From Thioalkalivibrio sulfidiphilus HL-EbGr7 (lineage in GTDB: Bacteria > Pseudomonadota > Gammaproteobacteria > Ectothiorhodospirales > Ectothiorhodospiraceae): a stretch of 64,000 nucleotides of DNA. Made by a program: the position numbers and the translations under genes. The stretch is taken from positions 2,924,501-2,988,500 of the forward strand of contig NC_011901.1 of assembly GCF_000021985.1 (NCBI RefSeq). The letters are read 5' to 3'. The notes under the pieces are model-generated. The model did not search any database. It was not told where the DNA came from and saw nothing but the letters and a program-made list of their open reading frames with translations. Positions 41,156 through 49,842 of the stretch are shown piece by piece (the first letter of the stretch is position 1; each line of letters starts with the position of its first letter).

Positions 41156-43171
41156 ATGCGCGTGTTTCTGTGCGAAAAGCCTTCGCAAGGCAAGGACATC
41201 GCCAGGGTGTTGGGCGCCCGGCAGCGCGGCAACGGCTGCTACAGCGGTTCGGGTATCACGGTGACATGGTGCATCGGCCATCTTGTCGAGGCGGCACCGC
41301 CGGAAACCTACGGCGAGCAGTACAAGCAGTGGTCCATCGAGCAGTTGCCTATTCTTCCAGAGCGCTGGCGCATCGAGGTCAAGGCCAAGACCGCCGCGCA
41401 GTTCAAGATCGTGAAGCAGTTCGTCGCCCAGGCCGGCGAGCTGGTGATCGCCACCGACGCCGACCGCGAAGGCGAAATGATCGCGCGCGAGATCATCGAT
41501 CTGTGCGGCTACCGTGGCCCGATCCAGAGGCTGTGGCTGTCGGCGCTCAACGATGCGTCGATCCGCAAGGCGCTGACTCAACTCAAGCCGGGTGGCGAAA
41601 CGCTGCCACTGTATTTTTCCGCACTGGCCCGTTCGCGCGCGGATTGGCTGATCGGCATGAACCTGAGCCGCCTGTTCACGGTGCTGGGTCGGCGGTCTGG
41701 GTATCAGGGCGTGCTGTCGGTCGGTCGCGTACAGACACCGACACTGAAACTGGTGGTGGACCGCGACCGCGAGATCGCACGCTTCGTCTCCGTACCGTAT
41801 TGGACCATCGACGTCACGCTGTCCCACGCGGGCCAGTCCTTCGCGGCAAGCTGGATGCCGCCCGACGGCACCACGGATGCAGCCGGTCGCTGCCTGCAGC
41901 AGCCAGTGGCGCAGCAGGCTGCCGACCGCATCCGTGCGGGTCGTGAATCGAAGGTGCTGTCGGTGGAAACCGAGCGTGTGCGCGAAGCCGCACCGCTGCC
42001 GTTCGACCTCGGCACCTTGCAGGAAGTGTGTTCGCGGCAACTCGGGCTGGACGTACAGGAGACGCTGGACATCGCGCAGTCCTTGTACGAAACGCACAAG
42101 GCGACGACTTATCCGCGCAGTGACTCCGGCTACCTGCCCGAGAGCATGCTGGCCGAAGTGCCGACCGTGCTCGACGCGCTGCTCGCCACCGATCCCGGCC
42201 TACGCCCGTTGATCGACCGGCTCGACAGGACACAGCGCTCGCGCGTCTGGAACGACAGCAAGATAACGGCGCACCACGGCATCATTCCCACGCTGGAGCC
42301 TGCGAACCTCTCGGCCATGTCGGAGAAGGAGCTGGCGGTATACGCGCTGATCCGGGCGCACTACCTGGCGCAGTTCCTGCCGCATCACGAATTCGACCGC
42401 ACACTGGTGATGCTCGACTGTGCAGGGCAATCGTTACAGGCCGTCGGCAAACGGGTGATCGTGCCTGGCTGGCACCTGGCGCTCCCCGGCAAGGGGCAGG
42501 ATGCGGCGGACGACGAGCCGGCCCAGCGCAGCCAGATCCTGCCGCCGCTGGACACCGGAGCGCGCTGCGGTGTCCAGCAGGTCGAACTGAAGGCACTGAA
42601 GACGCTGCCCCCCAAGCCTTACACCCAGGGCGAATTGATCAAGGCGATGAAGGGTGTCGCCAAGCTGGTCACCGATCCACGGCTGAAGCAGAAGCTGAAG
42701 GAGACGACGGGCATCGGCACCGAAGCCACGCGCGCCGGCATCATCAACGGCCTGTTGGCTCGCGGCTATCTGGTGAAGAAGGGTCGCGCCATCCGCGCGT
42801 CGGATGCTGCCTTCACACTCATCGACGCGGTGCCGGCGGCGATCACCGATCCCGGCACGACGGCGATCTGGGAACAGGCGCTGGACATGATCGAGGCCGG
42901 CCAGATGACGCTGGACACCTTCATCAACAAGCAATCGGCCTGGGTCGCGCAGTTGGTTCAGCAATATCGAGGCACCGTCCTGTCGATCAAGCTGCCCGAA
43001 GGGCCGGCCTGCCCGGTATGCGGTGCGGCGACGCGCCAGCGCAACGGCAAGAACGGTGCCTTCTGGTCGTGCAGCCGCTATCCCGACTGCAAGGGCACGC
43101 TGCCGGCCGAATCCTCGACGGGCAGGCGCAGGGCTTCGCGCCAGCGGCGCGCTGCGCCCAAGGCATCCTGA
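41156..43171 (+). CDS. topB: DNA topoisomerase III of the ICE
   Basis: A 671-residue type IA topoisomerase. The TOPRIM domain opens with MRVFLCEKPSQGKDIARVLG and ATDADREGEMIAREII. The central domain contains LSVGRVQTPTLKLVVDRD, and the catalytic tyrosine is in KATTYPRSDSGYLPE. A C-terminal zinc ribbon CPVCGAATRQR ... FWSCSRYPDC is present. It decatenates DNA, presumably during element replication or transfer. It is about 20 residues longer than chromosomal TopB because of the zinc ribbon and is the ICE-type paralogue. Confidence 0.96.
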   Translation: MRVFLCEKPSQGKDIARVLGARQRGNGCYSGSGITVTWCIGHLVEAAPPETYGEQYKQWSIEQLPILPERWRIEVKAKTAAQFKIVKQFVAQAGELVIATDADREGEMIAREIIDLCGYRGPIQRLWLSALNDASIRKALTQLKPGGETLPLYFSALARSRADWLIGMNLSRLFTVLGRRSGYQGVLSVGRVQTPTLKLVVDRDREIARFVSVPYWTIDVTLSHAGQSFAASWMPPDGTTDAAGRCLQQPVAQQAADRIRAGRESKVLSVETERVREAAPLPFDLGTLQEVCSRQLGLDVQETLDIAQSLYETHKATTYPRSDSGYLPESMLAEVPTVLDALLATDPGLRPLIDRLDRTQRSRVWNDSKITAHHGIIPTLEPANLSAMSEKELAVYALIRAHYLAQFLPHHEFDRTLVMLDCAGQSLQAVGKRVIVPGWHLALPGKGQDAADDEPAQRSQILPPLDTGARCGVQQVELKALKTLPPKPYTQGELIKAMKGVAKLVTDPRLKQKLKETTGIGTEATRAGIINGLLARGYLVKKGRAIRASDAAFTLIDAVPAAITDPGTTAIWEQALDMIEAGQMTLDTFINKQSAWVAQLVQQYRGTVLSIKLPEGPACPVCGAATRQRNGKNGAFWSCSRYPDCKGTLPAESSTGRRRASRQRRAAPKAS

Positions 43172-43767
43172 TGCCAATGAACACCTCTGCCGCGCCGGGA
43201 TTTCACTGACGGCGAGGCAAACCGTCCCGCGCCCCGTGGGACTCCCCAGCGCGCGTCTCCTTCTGCAACGGTGTGCGCGTTCCGCCTGGCCGATACAGGC
43301 CACGGGACGAGAAGGTCGTTTCTCCACGAATGGCGCTCGCCGCCATTCCATTGATCGGTGTTCCTTCCGTTGATCGCGAGGGGTCTCCTGACGACTTGCC
43401 GGCCCTCCGGCGCTGCGCGAATCGTCAGGAGACCCCTCGGGTCCACGGTACTCGGTGCCGGTGCCCGCCGGCGAAACAACGGGTTCCCTTTGTGCGCGGA
43501 TGTGTGCCAGAGGTTTCCGACCCCAGCCACGAAACGGGTCGGGTGAGATTGCTGGACCAGCGGCAGGCTTTGACGACGGCCACGCCCTGCAACAGCCCAC
43601 GGGTGGTGATTCCTCCCCGCCGAAGGCTCGCGCCTTCGGCTGCTTTTCCCTTCACGCCAGCTTTCGCTGCGCCGACGCACCACGCTCGGCAAGCAATCGG
43701 GCGATCACCGCGAGCGGATTTCGGCTCGCCAATGCAGGCCAAGCCTCCGAACCTACACCCCATGCGC
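43172..43767. other. Non-coding region downstream of topB with strong inverted repeats
   Basis: No credible gene in about 600 bases. A perfect 17-bp inverted repeat (43378-43394 against 43422-43438, 27-base spacer) and a 9-bp hairpin with TGCTTTT tail (43619-43640) stand out. The region leads directly into the first structured RNA leader. It could contain an origin of transfer or regulatory RNA. Confidence 0.55.
43378..43438. repeat. 17-bp perfect inverted repeat
   Basis: GAGGGGTCTCCTGACGA at 43378-43394 is exactly complementary to 43422-43438. The 27-base spacer is GC-rich. There is no adjacent T-run, so it is unlikely to be a simple terminator. Confidence 0.85.
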
Positions 43768-43848
43768 GCTGACCTCCGTCAGCACCATGCCCAGGCAGCT
43801 TCGGTCTTCAAAGCTGCGGCGCGGTTCTTCCGCGTTGACCGATCCAGT
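43768..43848 (+). ncRNA. Structured leader RNA, copy A
   Basis: Stem 1 GCTGAC/GTCAGC (43768-43773/43778-43783), then the conserved linker ACCATGCCCAG, stem 2 GCAGCTT/AAGCTGC (43795-43801/43811-43817) with loop CGGTCTTC, and stem 3 CGCGG/CCGCG. It ends in TTGACCGATCCAGT. Copies B and C show the same plan with compensating base changes. It precedes the small ICE gene at 43972. Confidence 0.72.
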
Positions 43849-43971
43849 CCGCTTCGCATCGCTCCTGCGGACGATCGCCATGTCCTGGCGACGATGCTTC
43901 GTTCCACCCCACGGGAATCCGCTTCATCCCGTCGGGATGCGGCGCTTCCCATCCCTTCATAGGAGAGCACC

Positions 43972-44205
43972 ATGTCCTTCGATCCTGTCGCACTCAAGCC
44001 CACAGGCCCTTCGGGTCTGCTGGCGCTGGCGTATGTGGGCAAAAGCCTGCCCTTGCAGGTGCTGCGCAGTGCCACCGGGCACTACATCGGCACCTTCGAC
44101 GACGACGGCCCCGTCTCCCGCGAGTCCGTCGAGTATTTCCCGAGCCACGAGGCCGCTCGCCATGCCCTGGAAACCGGCGCATGGACGCAGCGCCAGTACC
44201 CGTGA
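43972..44205 (+). CDS. Small hypothetical ICE protein
   Basis: A 77-residue protein, MSFDPVALKPTGPSGLLALAYVGKSLPLQVL and GTFDDDGPVSRESVEYFPSHEAARHALETGAW. I recognise no domain, but the frame, ribosome site (AGGAG) and position suggest a real ICE gene. The leader RNA copy A lies 120 bases upstream. Confidence 0.7.
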   Translation: MSFDPVALKPTGPSGLLALAYVGKSLPLQVLRSATGHYIGTFDDDGPVSRESVEYFPSHEAARHALETGAWTQRQYP

Positions 44206-44238
44206 TCCCCATCCATCTGTCATCAGGAGAACCTCGTC

Positions 44239-44628
44239 ATGAATCCGATGAGCCAGCAGGCGATCTTTGACGAGATCGCGCGCAACGATCTGCACTTCTC
44301 GAAAGCCCCCGACGCCTTTTTCCACGCCTGGAAGCGCGGCGTCGAACTGGTCGGCCCCGACCTGTTCAACGGTACGCAGGAATGTCTGGACCTGGCAGAG
44401 GACAAGTGGGACTTGTGCCCGAACGTCGCTGTCATCAGGAAGACCATCGGCGCCATGAGTTCCGGCGAAAGGGTCTTTCTCGCCGCGATGGTGAGCTTCT
44501 ACAACTCCAAGGACGGCGGTGCGCTGCTCAAGCGCGTTGGCGTCCACGGTCTGGCCGACCTGGGCGGCCTGGACCTGGAGCGACGCAAGATCATCGCCAC
44601 GCTGATCCTCAACTACACCGGCTGGTAA
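44239..44628 (+). CDS. Conserved hypothetical ICE protein
   Basis: A 129-residue protein with FDEIARNDLHFSKAPDAFFHAWKRGVELVGPDLF and a C-terminal AMVSFYNSKDGGALLKRVGVHGLADLGGLDLERRKIIATLILNY. It is mainly helical and soluble. Similar genes recur in this part of ICEs, but the role is unknown. GGAG lies 11 bases before the ATG. A small hairpin with TTTC tail follows the stop codon. Confidence 0.7.
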   Translation: MNPMSQQAIFDEIARNDLHFSKAPDAFFHAWKRGVELVGPDLFNGTQECLDLAEDKWDLCPNVAVIRKTIGAMSSGERVFLAAMVSFYNSKDGGALLKRVGVHGLADLGGLDLERRKIIATLILNYTGW

Positions 44629-44679
44629 CAGCACCGGCGGCCCGTCATTCGTGACGGGCACCGTTTCTTTCATCCCTCT

Positions 44680-44715
44680 GGGGTCGATCCCCGGCAGGGG
44701 ATCGGCTCCGCCTTT
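44680..44715 (+). promoter_or_regulatory. Nested leader hairpin before the gene at 44735
   Basis: The outer stem GGGGTC (44680-44685) with GGCTCC (44704-44709) continues into the inner stem GATCCCC/GGGGATC (44686-44692/44697-44703), and a pyrimidine run follows. The ribosome site (TGGAG) is about 10 bases further on. First of six similar elements. Confidence 0.6.
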
Positions 44716-44734
44716 CCTCTACTGGAGAACCATC

Positions 44735-45460
44735 ATGAACCCCAATGCCAATCCTGTTTCCAATCCCTTCGTCCGTGGCTACAACGGCCTTTCCATTCAG
44801 CGAATGATCGCCATTGCCTACGATGACGACTGCCCGCTGACCTATCTTCCGCTGCATGCCTCGCAGTCCCATCTGCGGGACGACCAGATCCAGCGGCATG
44901 AATGCGTCTTCTGCGACGACTTCACCTTGATCACTCAAGGCCAAGCCGTGCCGGATGAACTGGACGCTCAATGCCGGAACCATGGCATCGCGCGCACGGT
45001 GATCTATGCCGTCATGGCGGACGACTCCGGGACGCCAGTGCATGTCGGCGATACCTATTCCGAGGAAGCCGCCCGCGACGTGGTGCGGCGTCTGACCTTC
45101 GACACCGGCCACTACAGCCGATGCTGGGAGATCAGTTCCGGGCACCTTCCCGAGGAAACGATGCAGTACCTCGAAGACCTCGCGGACACATCCACGCTCA
45201 CCGGCCTGTTGTTTGAAGCCTTCAGGATTCCCGACAGCGATGCCGTGGGCGTGAAGTTGATCGCTACGCCCTGGACTGACGCCAATCTCGAAATCGTCGA
45301 TGGCCGCAATGCCCAAGCACTGCACAGCGATCAGACGGATGCGTGCGTCCCCACGCCGCTGCTGAACGTGCTGCACCTGGCCGCCATGGCAGACGTGCGC
45401 ATACTGGTCTTCGATCCGAACGCCGCGATACTGAACGGCCTGCCTGTCTACGAAGACTGA
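44735..45460 (+). CDS. Conserved ICE protein (DUF5983-like)
   Basis: A 241-residue protein from the ATG at 44735 (GGAGAAC upstream). The N-terminal segment YNGLSIQRMIAIAYDDDCPLTYL, the CVFCDDF patch and the C-terminal DVRILVFDPNAAILNGLPVYED fit a conserved ICE family I provisionally place with DUF5983. Function is unknown. A nested leader hairpin precedes it and a terminator follows, making it a discrete unit next to the inserted arsenic operon. Confidence 0.65.
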   Translation: MNPNANPVSNPFVRGYNGLSIQRMIAIAYDDDCPLTYLPLHASQSHLRDDQIQRHECVFCDDFTLITQGQAVPDELDAQCRNHGIARTVIYAVMADDSGTPVHVGDTYSEEAARDVVRRLTFDTGHYSRCWEISSGHLPEETMQYLEDLADTSTLTGLLFEAFRIPDSDAVGVKLIATPWTDANLEIVDGRNAQALHSDQTDACVPTPLLNVLHLAAMADVRILVFDPNAAILNGLPVYED

Positions 45461-45473
45461 ATTCCTCCATCTT

Positions 45474-45497
45474 GAGCCCCTTCGAGGGGCTCTTTCC
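45474..45497 (+). terminator. Rho-independent terminator
   Basis: GAGCCCC (45474-45480) pairs with GGGGCTC (45486-45492) over a five-base loop and is followed by TTTCCTT. It closes the unit before the arsenic operon. Confidence 0.75.
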
Positions 45498-45652
45498 TTG
45501 TGCGGCCCGCAGGCACGCCACGAAACCAGCGGCTGCTCCGCCACTACGGTCGCCGATGCGTCATCCAGAGCAAAGCCAGCAGAACGATGTTCGTTGCCGC
45601 CAACCAGTGGGGTGAGCACCGTCCCAACGGCGGTGGTACGCGGCAAGGTCGG

Positions 45653-46720
45653 TCATGGCCGCACGGGAGCGGTTGCGGGGAACCACTTCTCGCCCAGTCG
45701 CAGGGCCACATGAACCAGCATGATCAGCACCGGCACTTCCACCAGTGGGCCGATGATGGTCGTGAACGCGACGGGCGACGCCAACCCGAACGCCGCGATG
45801 GCGACCGCGATCGCCAGCTCGAAGTTGTTGCCGGCCGCCGTGAAGGCGATCGCGGTAGTGCGCGGATAATCGATTTCGATCAGCTTCCCCATGAAGAAGC
45901 TGACGAGGAACTGGACGATGAAATAAATCGTCAGCGGCACGGCGATCAGCAGCACGTCCATCGGCAACCGCACCACGTCGCCGCCCTTGAGACTGAACAT
46001 GGCGACGATGGTGAACAGCAGCGCCGCCAGCGTGATCGGGCTAATCCTGGGCAGGAAGACGCGCTCGTACCATTCGGCACCCTTCCTGCCGATCAGGATG
46101 CGGCGGGTCAGGAAGCCGGCCAGGAATGGAATGCCCAGGTAGATCAGCACGGCCTCGGTGATGGTCCAGAAGCTGACGTCGATGACGCTACCCTGCAAGC
46201 CGAACAGCGGTGGCAGCACCGACAGGAAGAACCAGGCATAGGTCGAGAAGAACAGGATCTGGAAGATGGAATTGAACGCGACCAGGCCCGCGACATACTG
46301 GTTGTCGCCCCGCGCCAACTGATTCCAGACCAGCACCATCGCGATGCAGCGGGCCAGGCCGATCAGGATCAGGCCCGTCATGTACTCGGGATGGTCGCGC
46401 AGGAAGATCACCGCCAGCGCAAACATCAGCACCGGCCCGATCAGCCAGTTCTGCACCAGGGAGAGCAGCAGCACGCGCTTGTCGGCGAACACCCGATGCA
46501 ATTCCTCGTAGCGCACCTTCGCCAGCGGCGGGTACATCATCAGGATCAGGCCGATGGCGATCGGGATGTTGGTGGTGCCGACCGACATCGCGTTCAGCGC
46601 GTCGGGCAGGCCCTTGAAGATCATGCCCAGCACCACGCCCAGCGTCATGGCGGCGAATATCCAGAGCGTAAGGTAGCGGTCCAGAAAGGACAGGCGGGAT
46701 GCCGGTTGCGGCGATGCCAT
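45653..46720 (-). CDS. acr3: ACR3-family arsenite efflux permease
   Basis: A 355-residue membrane protein with ten predicted helices. The ACR3 signatures are present: [60 protein letters not shown] (with the essential Cys), and [19 protein letters not shown]. It exports arsenite by proton antiport. I chose the ATG at 46720 (GGAG upstream). It is the last gene of arsR-arsI-arsC-acr3. Confidence 0.95.
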   Translation of the reverse strand: MASPQPASRLSFLDRYLTLWIFAAMTLGVVLGMIFKGLPDALNAMSVGTTNIPIAIGLILMMYPPLAKVRYEELHRVFADKRVLLLSLVQNWLIGPVLMFALAVIFLRDHPEYMTGLILIGLARCIAMVLVWNQLARGDNQYVAGLVAFNSIFQILFFSTYAWFFLSVLPPLFGLQGSVIDVSFWTITEAVLIYLGIPFLAGFLTRRILIGRKGAEWYERVFLPRISPITLAALLFTIVAMFSLKGGDVVRLPMDVLLIAVPLTIYFIVQFLVSFFMGKLIEIDYPRTTAIAFTAAGNNFELAIAVAIAAFGLASPVAFTTIIGPLVEVPVLIMLVHVALRLGEKWFPATAPVRP

Positions 46721-46774
46721 CAGGGTAATCTCCAAAAATTCGGTTCGGCTAGAGCCGGCGTCGTTCAACCTCGC

Positions 46775-47272
46775 TCACTGCTTGCCGATATCACGCACCT
46801 GGTTCTGCAAGGACATGCTGTCCAGGCTTCGCAGAGGCAGGGACAGGAACAGTTCGATACGACGCCGGAAGACACGGGCGGTGTCCGCGAAGGCCAGGTG
46901 CTTCTCGACCTCGCTGCCTTCCACTGCGGCTGGGTCCGGCACACCCCAATGGGCGCTGACGGGCTGCCCCGGCCAGACCGGGCAGGCCTCGCCAGCGGCG
47001 TTGTCGCAGACCGTGATGATGAAATCCAGCAGCGGCGCGTCGGGCAGCGTGAACTCATCCCAGCTCTTGCTGCGATATCCCGTGGTCGGCAGTTCCAGCT
47101 TCTTCAGGGTCGCCAGCGCGATCGGATGCACTTCACCCTTGGGCATGCTGCCGGCCGAATAGCCGCGGAACTTGCCTTTGCCGAAGTGGTTGAGGAGTCC
47201 TTCGGCGATGATGGAGCGCGCCGAGTTGCCTGTGCAGAGGAACAGGACGTTGTAGATTCTTTCGGTAGTCAT
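46775..47272 (-). CDS. arsC: Arsenate reductase, low-molecular-weight phosphatase type
   Basis: A 165-residue protein with the P-loop LFLCTGNSARSIIAEGLL (CX5R) and VCDNAAGEACPVWPGQP with the second Cys. The conserved NxAxEACPxxPG motif and FADTARVFRRRIELFL end are those of LMW-phosphatase-like ArsC. It reduces arsenate to arsenite for export by ACR3. It follows arsI by 15 bases and precedes acr3 by 54. Confidence 0.94.
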   Translation of the reverse strand: MTTERIYNVLFLCTGNSARSIIAEGLLNHFGKGKFRGYSAGSMPKGEVHPIALATLKKLELPTTGYRSKSWDEFTLPDAPLLDFIITVCDNAAGEACPVWPGQPVSAHWGVPDPAAVEGSEVEKHLAFADTARVFRRRIELFLSLPLRSLDSMSLQNQVRDIGKQ

Positions 47273-47287
47273 AGGAAATTTCTCGAA

Positions 47288-47770
47288 TCAGCAGCAGGAA
47301 GACTTGGCCTTCACGGCGATGCCGGCAGGCCGGTCACTTACTCCGGCAGGCGCACAACACGAACCCGCAGCCGGAGCAGCCGCTGGTTCCGCGCCCTCAT
47401 GAAACACCGGGATGTTCCCCAGGGAGTGGAAATGCTCCCAAGCCACGCCTTGTGGATCGGTGACCCAATGCTTCTCGCTGCGCGCGTAGCAGCACGTCGT
47501 CTCGCCGTCATCGAGCAGGGCGATATCGGCCGCCTGCGCACGCGCCTTCAGGGCGGCGAGTTCTTCGGTGGAATCGGTCTGAATGCCGAGATGGTCGATG
47601 CCCGGCTTGTCGCCGCGCGTGGAGATCGCGAAGTTGACCGGCGGGTCTTCGAGCATCCACTTTGCGTAGTCGGACTCGACACGCGCCGGTTGGGCGGCGA
47701 AGAGCTGCGAGTAGAAGCCGATGCTGCGGTTCAGGTCATCGACGTTCAGGTGGACATGGAATCGCTTCAT
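47288..47770 (-). CDS. arsI: ArsI/CadI-type VOC protein (organoarsenical C-As lyase family)
   Basis: A 160-residue protein. The VOC fold begins MKRFHVHLNVDDLNRSIGFYSQLF. The vicinal cysteine pair in DGETTCCYARSEKHWVTDPQG and the metal ligands in IDHLGIQT and AWEHFHS match ArsI. Cys-rich C-terminus GSCCAPAG...KSSCC may bind arsenic. ArsI splits the carbon-arsenic bond of methyl- or aromatic arsenicals; CadI is the alternative name for close relatives. Start is the ATG at 47770. Confidence 0.88.
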   Translation of the reverse strand: MKRFHVHLNVDDLNRSIGFYSQLFAAQPARVESDYAKWMLEDPPVNFAISTRGDKPGIDHLGIQTDSTEELAALKARAQAADIALLDDGETTCCYARSEKHWVTDPQGVAWEHFHSLGNIPVFHEGAEPAAAPAAGSCCAPAGVSDRPAGIAVKAKSSCC

Positions 47771-47784
47771 GAATACTGCTCCTT

Positions 47785-48111
47785 TCAACAGGACGCACAA
47801 GAGTCCGAATCGGAGACTTCGCAGGCAGAGCCCTGGCAGCAGTGCTCGGTCATGTAGCCGAGCAGGCCATTCATCTGCGCGAAATCGGCGCGATAGATCA
47901 GGTTGCGCCCCTGCTGCTCGACCGTGACCAGCCCGGCGTGGGCCAGCTCCTTCAGATGAAAGGAGAGTGTGTTGCGGGCCACTTCGAGCTGGTCGGCCAG
48001 GACGCTGGGCGTCAGGCCGGCCGGCCCCGTCACCACGAGGGCGCGGAACACGCGCAACCTCTGGGTGTGGGCCAATGCACTGAGAGCGGTAACTGCCTGA
48101 TCTTCATTCAT
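47785..48111 (-). CDS. arsR: ArsR-family metalloregulator
   Basis: A 108-residue winged-helix repressor with LSALAHTQRLRVFRALV, LADQLEVARNTLSFHLKELAHAGLVTVEQQGRNLIYRADF. The metal site is the C-terminal Cys cluster EHCCQGSACEVSDSDSCASC, of the type found in the Acidithiobacillus ferrooxidans ArsR rather than the classical ELCVCDL site. It should repress its own operon until arsenite binds. First gene of the arsenic operon. Confidence 0.95.
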   Translation of the reverse strand: MNEDQAVTALSALAHTQRLRVFRALVVTGPAGLTPSVLADQLEVARNTLSFHLKELAHAGLVTVEQQGRNLIYRADFAQMNGLLGYMTEHCCQGSACEVSDSDSCASC

Positions 48112-48117
48112 ATTTCA

Positions 48118-48147
48118 ATGATACAACGATTATCGAACTATTAGCAA
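48118..48147 (-). promoter_or_regulatory. Candidate arsR promoter
   Basis: On the minus strand TTGCTA (48142-48147) and TATCAT (48118-48123) are 18 bp apart, with AT-rich dyad words between (ATAGTTCGATAATCG). The ATG lies so close to the -10 box that a nearly leaderless arsR transcript is implied. Confidence 0.5.
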
Positions 48148-48270
48148 GAAACCATTCCCTCTCACCGAGATGTACGCCGTCAGTGCCCTGATCGACAAAG
48201 GGGGAGCGCGCAAAAACACATTGCGGCGCGACACCCCCGCACGGCTCTTCCATGCTTGCGGCCATGTTCC

Positions 48271-48349
48271 GCTGATCCGTCAGCGACATGCCCAGGTAGC
48301 CACGGTCTTCGAGGCTACGACGCGGTTCCGACCACGTGACCGATCCAGT
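48271..48349 (+). ncRNA. Structured leader RNA, copy B
   Basis: Stem 1 GCTGA/TCAGC (48271-48275/48280-48284), linker GACATGCCCAG, and stem 2 GTAGCC/GGCTAC (48296-48301/48313-48318) with loop ACGGTCTTCGA, then ACGCGG and the GTGACCGATCCAGT end. It shares the core with copies A and C. It lies 160 bases upstream of the DUF3577 gene. A published RNA motif is named after DUF3577 genes, and this may be a member. Confidence 0.75.
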
Positions 48350-48438
48350 TCGCACCAGCATCCCATGCGCGAACGTTCGCCCCTCCCAGGGTGATGGATG
48401 CACAAGCAGTACCTGGATCGTTCGATCCATCAACCCGC

Positions 48439-48487
48439 GCGGGGGTTATGCCTCCCCGCCGGGGTGGGTGTGTCTCCGCCTTCTTGT
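48439..48487 (+). promoter_or_regulatory. Nested leader hairpin before the DUF3577 gene
   Basis: Outer stem GCGGGGG (48439-48445) with TCTCCGC (48473-48479, two G-T pairs); inner CCCC/GGGG (48454-48457/48461-48464); a TTCTTGT tail follows. The ribosome site GGAG is about 12 bases downstream. The element stands directly between leader RNA copy B and the gene. Confidence 0.55.
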
Positions 48488-48509
48488 CCCTCAAGTCTGG
48501 AGATTCACC

Positions 48510-49037
48510 ATGACCACTTCATCCGAAAAGTCCTACTTCGACCTGCACATCACCGGCCTCGGGTATCTCAATCGCATCCGCGAAGTGAAGCCCAAGAAAG
48601 GCGATGCCTTCCTGGCCTGCGACATCGCAGCGCTCAATGGTCCCAGCGATAAGCCGGAGTACCGCCGTTTCGACGTGCGTGTATCCGGCAGCGAAGCGCA
48701 GCACCTGATCCGCCGTTGCGTCCCCGCCGTCGAGGCCGAACGCAAAGTGCTGATCGGCTTTCGTCTGGGCGATCTGTGGACCGACATCTTCACCTACAGC
48801 AAGGGGAAGCGTGTCGGCGAACAGAGCGTCAGCCTGAAGGCCCGCCTGCTCTTCGTGAGCTGGATCAAGGTCGATGGCCAGCTCGTCTACAAGGCCGAAC
48901 CCAAGGCCTCCGAGGAATCGGCTCGCGACGAAGCGCCCAGCGTTTCGAGCGAACCCGCTGTCCAGGATGCACCCGCATCCGAGACGGTTTCCGACGACGA
49001 AGCAGCCGAAGTACCGGCGTTGGCCGAGTCGTTCTGA
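48510..49037 (+). CDS. DUF3577 family ICE protein (STY4534 type)
   Basis: A 175-residue protein with the OB-like core YFDLHITGLGYLNRIREVKPKKGDAFLACDIAALNG, RFDVRVSGSEAQHLIRR and SLKARLLFVSWIKVDGQLVY. It matches STY4534-family ICE replication proteins (DUF3577), often grouped with ICE replication genes. The acidic C-terminus is low in complexity. Start is the ATG at 48510 with GGAG before it. The leader contains RNA copy B and a nested hairpin, so expression is probably controlled at the RNA level. Confidence 0.88.
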   Translation: MTTSSEKSYFDLHITGLGYLNRIREVKPKKGDAFLACDIAALNGPSDKPEYRRFDVRVSGSEAQHLIRRCVPAVEAERKVLIGFRLGDLWTDIFTYSKGKRVGEQSVSLKARLLFVSWIKVDGQLVYKAEPKASEESARDEAPSVSSEPAVQDAPASETVSDDEAAEVPALAESF

Positions 49038-49137
49038 ACCCACAAGGCCCCTCACCGGGGCCTTGCTTCCTTTCCATCCAACGAACCGCCGGTCTTTCCG
49101 GTCGGCGTCTCGTGACCTCATCGTAAGGAGCTGACCC

Positions 49138-49749
49138 ATGATTACGCTTCCCGGCCAATTGGCCATCAAGACCATCCACGGCAGGAACGGCGACTTCAAC
49201 GTCGGCCGCCTCGCCACCTCCATCGGCGAGTTCGTCATCAAGAACGCCGAGCTGGACCAGTACCGCGAAGGCAAGTACGAGGGCGATTTCGTCATCACCG
49301 AGATTCGTCCTTCGACGTACAACACCAGCGGCCGCATGGTCATCGAGATCCGCGCGCACCTGGGCGGAATGACCTTATCGAACATCGACCACCTGAGCCG
49401 CGATGAAGCCAACCGGCTGAGTCCGCAGGAAGTCGATCCGATCGACGAGGAAGCGCAACGGCCTGTCCCTTCCACTTCGGCACCTGCCGAAGCGAAGGCG
49501 GCAACGTCCAGCGATCCCCTGGTCGATACCACGCCGTTCGGTGCCGACGTTCCCGCTAAGCCGGCTTCCAAGCCGGTAACGCAGGACGACGACGCCACGC
49601 TGTTCGGCGCTCTCTGGCCGCTGGGCGAGATCGTCAAGCTCGATGCCACCGTCGATCGCCGCCTGTTGCGTCAGCAACGCGACCGTCTCGGTGCCTTGGG
49701 CTACGAGTTCGCGCCGCTGTCCCAGGACTGGCATATCGCCTCCGCCTGA
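49138..49749 (+). CDS. DUF3275 family protein
   Basis: A 203-residue protein. The N-terminal domain MITLPGQLAIKTIHGRNGDFNVGRLATSIGEFVIKNAELDQYREGKYEGDFVI is DUF3275, and a C-terminal segment DDATLFGALWPLGEIVKLDATVDRRLLRQQRDRLGALGYEF is shared with ICE relatives. A flexible Ala/Pro/Ser-rich linker joins the two. AAGGAG precedes the ATG. Function is unknown; it is a standard gene of this ICE block. Confidence 0.85.
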   Translation: MITLPGQLAIKTIHGRNGDFNVGRLATSIGEFVIKNAELDQYREGKYEGDFVITEIRPSTYNTSGRMVIEIRAHLGGMTLSNIDHLSRDEANRLSPQEVDPIDEEAQRPVPSTSAPAEAKAATSSDPLVDTTPFGADVPAKPASKPVTQDDDATLFGALWPLGEIVKLDATVDRRLLRQQRDRLGALGYEFAPLSQDWHIASA

Positions 49750-49784
49750 TCCATCTGTCGCTTCCCGCGACGTTCCAACCACCC

Positions 49785-49827
49785 GCCGGGGTATTTCCCC
49801 CGTCGGGGGAGTGCTCCGGCTTTTTTT
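49785..49827 (+). promoter_or_regulatory. Nested leader hairpin before the gene at 49843
   Basis: Outer stem GCCGG/CCGGC (49785-49789/49816-49820), inner CCCCC/GGGGG (49797-49801/49805-49809), then seven T. The ribosome site AGGAG begins only a few bases after the T-run, so the terminator-like hairpin sits immediately before the gene. Confidence 0.72.
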
Positions 49828-49842
49828 CACAGGAGAATTCCC

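Noticed and set aside
45500-47857. A 785-codon plus-strand frame spanning the arsenic operon
   Set aside because: It is antisense to acr3, arsC and arsI, all of which have clear family motifs; the frame is rich in Gln, His and Arg.
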